Shown here: piece by piece, positions 51,068 to 58,798 of the stretch
Layout of the letters: every line of letters starts with the position of its first letter
Position numbering within the stretch: the first letter of the stretch is position 1
Source: Henriciella sp045287255
GTDB lineage: Bacteria; Pseudomonadota; Alphaproteobacteria; Caulobacterales; Hyphomonadaceae
Length of the DNA: 64,000 bases
Reading direction: 5' to 3'
Assembly (NCBI RefSeq): GCF_045287255.1
Contig: NZ_CP137142.1
Span: 372,001 to 436,000, forward strand
Made by a program: the position numbers and the translations under genes
The notes under the pieces: generated by a model
Told to the model about the DNA's origin: nothing
The model's input: only the letters and a program-made list of their open reading frames with translations
Databases searched by the model: none

Positions 51068-51640
51068 TTAGCGCGGGGCGCGCTTGGCCAGAATACGCTG
51101 TAGCGTCCGGCGGTGCATGTTCAGGCGTCGGGCGGTCTCGCTGACATTGTGGTTGCACAGCTCATAGACACGCTGGATATGCTCCCAACGGACCCGATCA
51201 GCGGACATTGGGTTCTCTGGTGGTTCCGGCATACCCTCGCCAGTATTGACGAGTGCACGGACAATATCTTCCACATCCGCAGGCTTAGACAGGTAATCAA
51301 CCGCGCCAGCTTTCACCGCAGCAACAGCCGTGGCGATCGCGCCATAGCCGGTTAGAATAACGGCGCGAGCCTCGGGACGATAGCGATGCAGGACTTCGAC
51401 TACATCCAAGCCGGAACCATCTTCCAGACGCAGGTCCAGCACGGCAAAGGCGGGTGGGTTCAAACGGGCAATGTCGCGCGCCTCAGAGACTTTTGAAACG
51501 GACGAGACGACAAAACCACGCTGGGTCAATGCGCGGGATAGACGTTGCAAAAATGGGCCATCATCATCAAGAACAAGACAGGTTTTCTCTTCGATGTCCT
51601 TCAGGCCTTCATGGACTTTTACTGTGACGGGCGGTTCCAT
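51068..51640 (-). CDS. regA: Redox response regulator RegA/PrrA/ActR
   Basis: A 190-aa response regulator. The receiver domain has the acidic pocket D25-D26-D27 and the phosphoacceptor D69 in VLDLRLEDGSG, with GYGAIATAVAAVKAGAVDYLSKP at its end. A short linker with four prolines leads to a Fis-type helix-turn-helix, HNVSETARRLNMHRRTLQRIL. This matches the alphaproteobacterial RegA family, which controls respiration, carbon and nitrogen fixation. I start at the ATG complementary to 51638-51640, preceded by AAAGGAG. It follows regB by 11 bp. Confidence 0.95.
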   Translation of the reverse strand: MEPPVTVKVHEGLKDIEEKTCLVLDDDGPFLQRLSRALTQRGFVVSSVSKVSEARDIARLNPPAFAVLDLRLEDGSGLDVVEVLHRYRPEARAVILTGYGAIATAVAAVKAGAVDYLSKPADVEDIVRALVNTGEGMPEPPENPMSADRVRWEHIQRVYELCNHNVSETARRLNMHRRTLQRILAKRAPR

Positions 51641-51651
51641 ACTGAGCTCCT

Positions 51652-53040
51652 TTACGGGACAATACCTAAGGGGTTTGTCTCTGTTTCCAACGTGTTCAGG
51701 GCAGAACGCGGCCATATGGCCTGAACAAGCGCGCCGCGGCGTGGTGCCGCGCGGTTGCGTGTCGCAATACGCCCACCAGAACGTTCAATCAAGGTTTTTG
51801 CAATAAAGAAGCCAAGTCCCATGTCACCGCCACCAAGGTGAGCCTCGCTGCGTTGTGAGACATAGGGCTCACCCAGTTTGGGCATGACTTCAGGCGCAAA
51901 GCCGGGGCCATCATCACGAATGGTGACAGTGTATTGGTTGGCGGTCCAACTGGCGACAACGCGGACTTCCGTGTCGGCAAAGCTTACCGCGTTTTCGATA
52001 AAGGCCCCAAGCGCGTGCAGGATTTCCGGGCTACGCCGGATAACGGGGACTTTTTCTTCCCCGCCTTCGCCAGCTTCGTAGGTCACGCGGACATTAACGC
52101 CGAGGCCCTTGTGAGGCGCGGCAGCTTCCTCAACCAGAGCGCTGAGCGGCATTTGTGCGTGTACGATATCGCTGGCTTCGCGCGCTTCCCCGAGTTTGCG
52201 CAAGATGACCCGGCAGCGCTCGGCTTGTTCTGCCAGCAGGCTCGCATCTTCGCGGTGTGGACTATCTTCGGGCAGCATGGCGAGCAGCTCACGTGAGACC
52301 AGATGAATAGTGGCCAGTGGTGTGCCAAGCTCATGAGCGGTCATCGCGGACATTGCCCCAAGCGCTGAAAGTCGCTGTTCCCGTGCCATGACGACACTCG
52401 CCGCGTCGAGGGCCTGAACCAGACGCGCTTCATCCTCATTGATACGCAGAGCGGACAAGGCAAAGAACACAATCCCGATACAAAGGGCTGCGAAATGCCC
52501 CCACTCAAACAATGGTGGCAGAGTCAGGTCATCCCCGGGCCGCCAGGGCAGGTCGAGCGCGATGAACGGCATCACGCCCGCCGCAACAATCGCAATTGCG
52601 GCAACGATTGTTGTATCTCTGGCCCGAAGGGATGAAGCGGCGACCGTGACCGGGGCAATCAGGAAGAGCAGGAACGGATTGGACAACCCGCCAGTGAGCG
52701 TGATCAGCAAAGCGAGCTGAACAACGTCAAAGCCATGCTGGAATAAGGCTTCCCAACCTTCCAGAAGGCGCGGGGCTGGGCTGGCAAAGGATAAGAAGAC
52801 GTTGAGCCAGGCACTGGCGGCAATAACCGTCAGACACAGCCCCAGCGGCAAATTGAAGTCGAAACCAAAGTAGACAATCAGAACAGCCAGCGTTTGTCCG
52901 CCAACGGCCATCCAGCGCAGGGTCATCAAGGTGGCAAGGCGCGTGCGTCCACGCGCTGCATCAATCGTCGACAAGCCTTCTGGCAGAAGACTGAACAAAG
53001 CCTCGTCGAGACCTGAGCGGTTTGCTCTTGTATCGTCCAA
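51652..53040 (-). CDS. regB: Redox sensor histidine kinase RegB/PrrB/ActS
   Basis: Membrane sensor kinase, 462 aa, with six predicted helices in the first ~200 residues. The quinone-binding motif GGLSNPF (consensus GGxxNPF) is present. The H-box is MTAHELGTPLATIHL with H236, and a cysteine in QAERCRVIL lies 40 residues later, the same spacing as H225 and redox-active C265 of Rhodobacter RegB. The N and G boxes (IENAVSFAD, DDGPGF, GLGFFIAK) are complete. I favour a TTG start complementary to 53038-53040, 4 bases after AAGGAGG; GTG 53061 is the alternative. Confidence 0.95.
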   Translation of the reverse strand: MDDTRANRSGLDEALFSLLPEGLSTIDAARGRTRLATLMTLRWMAVGGQTLAVLIVYFGFDFNLPLGLCLTVIAASAWLNVFLSFASPAPRLLEGWEALFQHGFDVVQLALLITLTGGLSNPFLLFLIAPVTVAASSLRARDTTIVAAIAIVAAGVMPFIALDLPWRPGDDLTLPPLFEWGHFAALCIGIVFFALSALRINEDEARLVQALDAASVVMAREQRLSALGAMSAMTAHELGTPLATIHLVSRELLAMLPEDSPHREDASLLAEQAERCRVILRKLGEAREASDIVHAQMPLSALVEEAAAPHKGLGVNVRVTYEAGEGGEEKVPVIRRSPEILHALGAFIENAVSFADTEVRVVASWTANQYTVTIRDDGPGFAPEVMPKLGEPYVSQRSEAHLGGGDMGLGFFIAKTLIERSGGRIATRNRAAPRRGALVQAIWPRSALNTLETETNPLGIVP

Positions 53041-53105
53041 AACGCCTCCTTGATGCGGCACTGCGCCACCTGCTCATTTTTGTCAGGCCTGCGCATATCG
53101 CACTT

Positions 53106-53720
53106 ATGAAAACGATACAGCTGTTCTTCGCAGGCGCAAGCGCGTTGGCCCTTGCTGCGTGTGGTTCAAATACCCCCGACCCGTCCGCCGGGGGCGCGCA
53201 GGCTGGATGCTCAACCCGGGCCTATGCCGAGATTGGCGGACCGTTTGAGCTGACGGCCCATACCGGGCAAGTTATGACGGAAGCCGATTTTATGGGAAAA
53301 CCGACATTGGTTTTCTTTGGGTTCACTTATTGTCCGGATATCTGCCCTGGTACGCTGGTGCGCATCAAAAACGCTTATGACCGTTTGCCTGAAGGCGTCG
53401 AAGCGCCACAAACCGCCTTCATCTCAATTGATCCGGAGCGCGATACGCCAGAAGTTCTGGCCCAGTATCTTGGGTTGGATGCGTTTCCTGACAATGTGAT
53501 TGGCCTGACAGGTACACCGGAGCAGATCCGCGCGGCGGCGGATGCTTTTATTGCTGACTATAGCCGGATTGAGCAGCCGGGTAGTCTCGCGGACTACACT
53601 ATGGACCATACATCGCTGACCTATCTGATGGATGAGAACTGGCAATTGAAGACGTTTTTCTCTGACGTTGATAGCGATCCTGAGAGTATGGCGGCCTGCA
53701 TCGCCGAGCATGTCAGCTAG
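53106..53720 (+). CDS. senC: SCO1/SenC-family copper chaperone
   Basis: A 204-aa periplasmic thioredoxin-fold protein that helps assemble the CuA/CuB centres of cytochrome oxidases. The signal peptide ends ALALAAC, giving a lipoprotein. The copper site C-x3-C is in FGFTYCPDICP, and the distal His is in MDHTSLTYLMD. FISIDPERDTPEVL is also canonical. Start ATG 53106. It diverges from regB-regA across 65 bp; in Rhodobacter the same three genes form regB and senC-regA, so the arrangement here differs by having regA behind regB. Confidence 0.94.
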   Translation: MKTIQLFFAGASALALAACGSNTPDPSAGGAQAGCSTRAYAEIGGPFELTAHTGQVMTEADFMGKPTLVFFGFTYCPDICPGTLVRIKNAYDRLPEGVEAPQTAFISIDPERDTPEVLAQYLGLDAFPDNVIGLTGTPEQIRAAADAFIADYSRIEQPGSLADYTMDHTSLTYLMDENWQLKTFFSDVDSDPESMAACIAEHVS

Positions 53721-53773
53721 GCCGAAGACCTTGGTCTGAGGCCAAACCCTTTGCAGATATGGATTTCTGCCCT

Positions 53774-53790
53774 ATGTTGCGCTGCAACAT
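53774..53790. promoter_or_regulatory. Candidate PhaR operator upstream of phaZ
   Basis: ATGTTGC-GCT-GCAACAT is a perfect inverted repeat with 7-bp arms and a TGC-N3-GCA core. It lies 17 bp before the phaZ ATG, just 5' of its GGAAGGG. The same 11-bp core TTGCGCTGCAA occurs at 60722-60732, and a one-mismatch version lies before phaB. Confidence 0.7.
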
Positions 53791-53807
53791 GGAAGGGTTG
53801 AACCTGT

Positions 53808-55037
53808 ATGCTTTATACACTGGTTGAGATGAACCGTGCGGCAATGGCGCCAATGCGCCTGGCGGCCAAGGGCACGAAAGCATGGCTGGAAGCCCCCCTG
53901 AACCCCTTAAGGGAAACCGGGTTTGGACGTTCAACCCTCGCCGTTACAAGTGTTTTTGAGCGCGCCACTCGCTATTATGGTAAGCCAGAATGGCAGATTC
54001 CAACCACTGAGATTGGCGGTAAGACCCTGCCTGTTGCTCCTGTCGTCAGCTGGTCCTCGCCCTGGTGCAAGCTGATCCATTTTCAAACTGAGGGTGCGCC
54101 AGCTGGTCGCCCACGCCTGCTGATTTGTGCGCCTATGTCAGGTCACTTTGCGACCTTGTTGAGGGGCACAGTTGAGGCCTTTCTACCGACCCATGAGGTT
54201 TACATCACCGACTGGACCGATGCGAAAATGGCGCCTGTCTGGCTCGGACGGTTTGATCTTGACGATTATATTGATCACATCCGCTGGTCGTTGCAGCATC
54301 TTGGCGGCGGTGCGCATGTTGTTGCCGTTTGTCAGCCCGGACCACCAGTTCTTGCGGCAATCTCTATGATGGCTGAGGATAATGATCCAGCTTTGCCTGC
54401 AACCATGACATATATGGGCAGCCCGATTGATGCCCGGAAATCCCCGACGGTGCCAAATCTGTTGGCGGAAGAACGCTCTTTCGACTGGTTTCGCGAGAAG
54501 ATGATCTACACGGTCCCAGCGCCATGGCCGGGCATGATGCGCCGGGTCTATCCGGGCTTTGTGCAGCTGACCTCATTCATGCACATGAACTGGGATCGCC
54601 ATGTCGATGCACAGGCGCGTTTCTTTGATCACTTGGTTGAAGGCGATGAGGACAGCGCTGAGAAACACCGGGCTTTCTATGATGAATATCTGGCTGTGCT
54701 CGATCTGACCGAAGAGTTTTACCTGCAAACCATTCGCCGGGTGTTCCGGGCGCACAAACTGGCGCGGGGTATTTTCCGCTATCGCGGCGAGCGTCTGGTC
54801 AATCCGGGCGCAATCGAAACGGTTGGCCTGATGACGGTTGAGGGTGAGAAAGACGATATTTCAGGCATCGGCCAGACACAGGCCGCGCATGACCTCTGCA
54901 TCAATATCCCGGAAAACATGCAGACCGACTATATCCAGCCCGGTGTCGGTCATTATGGCGTGTTCAATGGCCGTCGTTTCCGTGAGGAAATCGTTCCGCG
55001 CATCAATGCGTTCCAGGATATGATTGTCGGGCGCTAA
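53808..55037 (+). CDS. phaZ: Intracellular polyhydroxyalkanoate depolymerase PhaZ
   Basis: Mobilises stored PHB granules. The 409-aa protein matches the intracellular depolymerase family (PhaZ1 type): the active-site motif AVCQPGPPVLAA has catalytic C175 in place of the usual lipase serine, with LICAPMSGHFATLLRGTVEAFLP and VYITDWTDAKMAP (pieces) before it and GVGHYGVFNGRRF near the end, containing the catalytic His. GGAAGGG precedes ATG 53808 by about 10 bases. A PhaR-like palindrome overlaps the promoter region. It ends in a 4-bp convergent overlap with the DUF1244 gene. Confidence 0.94.
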   Translation: MLYTLVEMNRAAMAPMRLAAKGTKAWLEAPLNPLRETGFGRSTLAVTSVFERATRYYGKPEWQIPTTEIGGKTLPVAPVVSWSSPWCKLIHFQTEGAPAGRPRLLICAPMSGHFATLLRGTVEAFLPTHEVYITDWTDAKMAPVWLGRFDLDDYIDHIRWSLQHLGGGAHVVAVCQPGPPVLAAISMMAEDNDPALPATMTYMGSPIDARKSPTVPNLLAEERSFDWFREKMIYTVPAPWPGMMRRVYPGFVQLTSFMHMNWDRHVDAQARFFDHLVEGDEDSAEKHRAFYDEYLAVLDLTEEFYLQTIRRVFRAHKLARGIFRYRGERLVNPGAIETVGLMTVEGEKDDISGIGQTQAAHDLCINIPENMQTDYIQPGVGHYGVFNGRRFREEIVPRINAFQDMIVGR

Positions 55038-55342
55038 GCTTTCTCAGGCCGCCGCGCTTTGAATGCGGCCATCTGTTCGGGCGTAGCCTCGGTCTGATAT
55101 TTCGCTTTCCAATCTGCGTACGGCATGCCGTAGACTCGTTCGCGTGCGGCTTCTTTTGAAAGCTCAAGCCCTTCAGCTTCAGCGGCTTCGCGATACCAGT
55201 CGCCAAGACAGTTGCGACAGAAATCAGCAAGGATCATCAGGTCGATATTCTGAACATCCTTATTCTTATCCAGATGCGACAGGAGCCGCCGAAACGCAGC
55301 GGCATCCAGTTTATCTTGCTGTTCGGGAGAGATATCTGACAC
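55034..55342 (-). CDS. DUF1244 protein
   Basis: A 102-aa helical protein of the DUF1244 family (SMc04008-like), function unknown. The core AAFRRLLSHLDKNKDVQNIDLMILADFCRNCLGDWY is characteristic (shortened here to its central part FRRLLSHL, DVQNIDLM, CRNCL), with GMPYADWKAKYQ near the end. I choose the GTG start complementary to 55340-55342, preceded by GGAGAG; this gives the usual family length. It follows the PCu(A)C gene by 1 bp. Confidence 0.87.
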   Translation of the reverse strand: MSDISPEQQDKLDAAAFRRLLSHLDKNKDVQNIDLMILADFCRNCLGDWYREAAEAEGLELSKEAARERVYGMPYADWKAKYQTEATPEQMAAFKARRPEKA

Positions 55343-55343
55343 G

Positions 55344-55823
55344 CTACTCTCCAACCACGCGGACATTGGCCTCGATGACCAGAGTCTGGGCCTTACCGCC
55401 CGCATCAAAGTTCAACGTGATGTCGACAGTTTCGCCGCCCACAACATCTTCGCTGACATCAAACATCATCATGTGATTGCCGCCGCGTTCCAGCTTCAGC
55501 TCGCCGCCATCAGCGATCTCAAAGCTTTCGACTTTGCGCATGGTCATCTTGTCGTCGACCATCGCCATTGTGTGCAGCTCAATCGTGCCGAATGCCGGGG
55601 AGGAGGCGCTGGTCAGCGTAACATCACCGCCCATGGCTGACAGGGTGACCCCGCCCATGGTCATGTCCCGTCCACCAATCGGTTCCATAACGAAAGCATC
55701 CGTATAGGATAGCACGACGCCCTCGGCTGGTGCTGTTTCTGTTGCTGGCGCAGGTGTTTCAGTGGCGGGACTACAGGCGGCGGCAAGCGCGAGAATGGCT
55801 GTTGATGCGAAAAGACGGGTCAT
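55344..55823 (-). CDS. Periplasmic copper chaperone PCu(A)C
   Basis: A 159-aa copper-binding protein with a lipoprotein-like signal (LALAAAC) and a P/T/E-rich linker. The cupredoxin-like domain has the H-M-...-M-...-H-x-M copper ligands in ELHTMAMVDDKM and GGNHMMMF, in the order of the family motif. PCu(A)C proteins pass Cu(I) to SCO or directly to the CuA site, so it likely works with the senC product 2 kb away. It precedes DUF1244 on the same strand. Confidence 0.9.
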   Translation of the reverse strand: MTRLFASTAILALAAACSPATETPAPATETAPAEGVVLSYTDAFVMEPIGGRDMTMGGVTLSAMGGDVTLTSASSPAFGTIELHTMAMVDDKMTMRKVESFEIADGGELKLERGGNHMMMFDVSEDVVGGETVDITLNFDAGGKAQTLVIEANVRVVGE

Positions 55824-55889
55824 TGGAAGCTCCTGATATCTGAGAGCTTATCTAGTTCACTTTAGTCTTGCAGGCTATGCGCCATAGCG

Positions 55890-57875
55890 TCATCCGTCCG
55901 TTTTGCGGGGCTTCTTCTTGACGATGCGCGCGGTTCCAGAAGCCGCTTCTGTATGGCGTGGCTTGCGTGGTTTCTTTCCCGCTTTATCCGGTGCCCACTT
56001 TGGTTTGCCCTTGTCTTTTGGGTTGGGCTTGTTCTTCGCCTTGCGCGGATCATCGTCGGCCCAGCGGGCTTTCTTCTTTCGTGGTTCCTCGTCGCGGTTG
56101 CGGGCAGGGCGATCGCCATCTTTTGCAAAGCGCGGTTTGCCTTTGAAAGGTGGCTTGCCGCCTTGCTTGCCTTTAAAGCCCGGCTTGCGAGGGCCTTTGC
56201 TGTGATACTCATCCTCGGCTGGCGGGCCGCTGGCGCGGTTAACCGTCAGGCTCTTATCGATCCGGCCTTCCGGGCCACCTTTGGTGATGATCGTGTCGGC
56301 TGCATCAGGCTTTAGCTCAACATGGGTCAGGGTTGCCCCGATCCGGATATTACCAATCTGATCCCGCGTGATGCCGCCAGCCTTGCAAAGCATGGGCAAG
56401 ATCCATTTTGGGTCGGCATTGGTTTTACGGCCCACACTGAGCGTGATCCATGCGCCATCGGCGAAATCTGGCTCCTGCTTGCGCGAGCGGCGTTTATCCT
56501 CGCGGGGGAAGCGATCTTCCCGGTGACGGGACCTGCGGTCATCACGCGCGCCGAAATCATCATCCACTTCGCGAATGTCTTCGGGGGCAGAGCGACCTTC
56601 GCGTTGGACGCGAATGAAGGCGGCAGCGATCTGGTCCGCGCCATATTTAGCCAGTAAAGCCGTGGCTAAGGGGCGCTCGCCATCGCGAATGGGATCAGAC
56701 AGGGTTTCATGATTGAGCAGGCGCGCATCGTCCTGCGCTTCAATATCGGCGACGCTTGGAGGATTGGCCCATACGGCTTCAACGCCCGCATCCTGAAGCA
56801 AGCGCTCTGTTCTACGGCGCGAGCGAACCGGAACGATCAGCGCGCAGACACCCTTACGGCCCGCGCGGCCTGTCCGACCAGAACGATGTAACAGGCCTTC
56901 TTTATTACGCGGCAGCTCAGCGTGAACCACCAGATCAAGCCCCGGCAGGTCGAGCCCACGGGCCGCCACATCCGTCGCCACACACACGCGCGCGCGGCCA
57001 TCGCGCATGGCCTGAATGGCATTGGTACGCTCTTTCTGGGTGTACTCGCCAGACAGGGCGACCACGGAGAATCCGCGATTGTTCAGGCGGCTGGTCAGGC
57101 GGTTCACCGCATCACGGCGTGAGACAAAAACGATCGCATTCTGCGCATCATGAAAGCGCAGGACATTGATCACGGCGCTTTCAATGTCGGAGGGCTGAAC
57201 CGTCAGGGCCTGATACTCAATATCGGCATGCTGGTCCTCGCGAGAGACCGTGTTCACCCGTACCGCATCATTCTGAAAGTTCTCAGCCAGACGCGCAATC
57301 GGCTTTGAAACCGTGGCTGAGAACATGAGTGTACGACGATCAAGAGGGGCTTCGGAGAGGATATGTTCCAGCTCTTCACGGAAGCCCATGTCGAGCATTT
57401 CATCAGCCTCATCGAGGACGACCGCGCGGATGAGGTCGAGATCGAGACCCCCACGTCGCAAATGGTCGGAGAGACGCCCTGGCGTGCCGACAACCACATG
57501 CGTCCCGCGCTCCAGAACCCGGCGTTCCTCACGTGGGTCCATACCGCCGACACAGCAGGCAATGCGGCCTCCGGCTTCCTTGTACAGCCATTGCAGTTCG
57601 CGCTGCACCTGCTGGGCCAGCTCCCGCGTTGGCGCAATGATCAGTGCCAATGGTGGCCCGGCCTGCGGGAGTTTCTCCTCGCCTGACAGCAGCGTTTGCG
57701 CCATGGCGAGCCCAAACGCGACGGTCTTACCCGATCCGGTTTGCGCCGAGACGAGGAGATCCTCGCCCTCCAGTGCCGGGTCCAGCATCGCCTCTTGCAC
57801 AGGGGTCAGCGTGTCATAGCCACGCGCCGACAGGGCCAGCGCGAGCGGCGCGGCAATCGTATTTTTCTCAGTCAT
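55890..57875 (-). CDS. DEAD-box RNA helicase (DeaD/CsdA-like)
   Basis: ATP-dependent RNA helicase, 661 aa. The Q motif GYDTLTPVQ, Walker A SAQTGSGKT, PTRELAQQV, VLDEADEML, SATVSK, and the C-terminal ATDVAARGLDLPGLDLV and HRSGRTGRAGRKG motifs are all present. A DbpA-like RNA-binding domain (about 470-545, WITLSVGRKTNADPKWILPML) follows, then a strongly basic K/P-rich tail that ends in KKKPRKTDG. Probably involved in ribosome assembly or cold-linked RNA remodelling. No Shine-Dalgarno is evident; a palindrome CAAAAG-GCG-CTTTTG is 20-35 bp upstream. Confidence 0.94.
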   Translation of the reverse strand: MTEKNTIAAPLALALSARGYDTLTPVQEAMLDPALEGEDLLVSAQTGSGKTVAFGLAMAQTLLSGEEKLPQAGPPLALIIAPTRELAQQVQRELQWLYKEAGGRIACCVGGMDPREERRVLERGTHVVVGTPGRLSDHLRRGGLDLDLIRAVVLDEADEMLDMGFREELEHILSEAPLDRRTLMFSATVSKPIARLAENFQNDAVRVNTVSREDQHADIEYQALTVQPSDIESAVINVLRFHDAQNAIVFVSRRDAVNRLTSRLNNRGFSVVALSGEYTQKERTNAIQAMRDGRARVCVATDVAARGLDLPGLDLVVHAELPRNKEGLLHRSGRTGRAGRKGVCALIVPVRSRRRTERLLQDAGVEAVWANPPSVADIEAQDDARLLNHETLSDPIRDGERPLATALLAKYGADQIAAAFIRVQREGRSAPEDIREVDDDFGARDDRRSRHREDRFPREDKRRSRKQEPDFADGAWITLSVGRKTNADPKWILPMLCKAGGITRDQIGNIRIGATLTHVELKPDAADTIITKGGPEGRIDKSLTVNRASGPPAEDEYHSKGPRKPGFKGKQGGKPPFKGKPRFAKDGDRPARNRDEEPRKKKARWADDDPRKAKNKPNPKDKGKPKWAPDKAGKKPRKPRHTEAASGTARIVKKKPRKTDG

Positions 57876-57989
57876 TTCAGTGCTTTCGCAGTCTCAAAAG
57901 GCGCTTTTGTCCACCCTTGGATCTTGCGTCTTGTGCGCCCCCTTTAGAGGCTTTCCATGCCGCTGGCTATGGCTTGTCCTCATACGCGC

Positions 57990-58652
57990 TTACTTGGGCG
58001 CGCGCGTACGATCAGTTGCCCAGGCCAGCACACAAAGGAGCGTATAGGCAAACAGGCCCATAATCGCGAATTGCGGGATCGATGGCGGGTGATCCAGCGG
58101 CAAGTGATTGTAAATCTGCAAGAAAATCATGAAGCCGATCAGCGCATAGGGGGCAATCTTCCCCCAGTTCCCCTTGGCCCGCGTGTTTAGGATATAAATC
58201 GCCCCGCCAAGCAAAAGCCCCCCGATTTCAACCACTTGCGTCCAGAGCAGGCTGTTCCACAGGCCAAGGCCAACCTTCGGCCCGCCAAACCAAAGCGCGA
58301 GGTCCGGGCCATGCGCGATCAGGTCGGTCAGCCAGTGCGAGAACACCGCAAAGCTAATGATCAGGCCCGCCGCCACCGCGCCTGCCCCACGTCGCAAGAC
58401 GGCATAGAGAATGCCCGCGCCCACCGCCCACAGCACAACAGCAACAAGGCTGTGCGTATAGGGCATATGGTGCAGGTCGAGGATCGAGGCGGGCATGAAG
58501 CCGGGCGTGATGTCAAACCGTTCAATACCGAGCAGGACGAGGATCGCCCAGGCAAAATCGACGAGCTGCACGGCCACGAAAAGCTGCCAGAGCGGGATGG
58601 CGGGCTTCACCCCGCGCGCGGCAAACGCCGCTGCATAATGGCCGATAAACAT
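57990..58652 (-). CDS. YdjM-like membrane-bound metal-dependent hydrolase family protein
   Basis: A 220-aa polytopic membrane protein. It starts MFIGHYAAAFAARGVKP and keeps conserved His/Asp residues at membrane edges (HMPYTHSL, FSHWLTDLIAHGPDL), the pattern of DUF457/YdjM proteins annotated as membrane-bound metal-dependent hydrolases. About seven hydrophobic segments are seen. I start at the ATG complementary to 58650-58652, preceded by GGGAGGA. Function unknown; the hydrolase label comes from the family only. Confidence 0.72.
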   Translation of the reverse strand: MFIGHYAAAFAARGVKPAIPLWQLFVAVQLVDFAWAILVLLGIERFDITPGFMPASILDLHHMPYTHSLVAVVLWAVGAGILYAVLRRGAGAVAAGLIISFAVFSHWLTDLIAHGPDLALWFGGPKVGLGLWNSLLWTQVVEIGGLLLGGAIYILNTRAKGNWGKIAPYALIGFMIFLQIYNHLPLDHPPSIPQFAIMGLFAYTLLCVLAWATDRTRAPK

Positions 58653-58798
58653 GGCTTCCTCCCGATCCTGTCCATCATCACCCACACACCCTATCCCATA
58701 CTTTATCCCCCAAAAACAGGGGTCTGGAGAGGACTTGGCAAGGATACGCAGGGAGTTAGGGTGGGGACATACAGCACCCGGCGGGGATATGAGAGGGC

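Noticed and set aside
57895..57909. CAAAAG-GCG-CTTTTG palindrome upstream of the DEAD-box helicase gene as a terminator
   Set aside because: Stem is short and AT-rich with no T-run beyond it; it may be a regulatory palindrome but there is no evidence either way.
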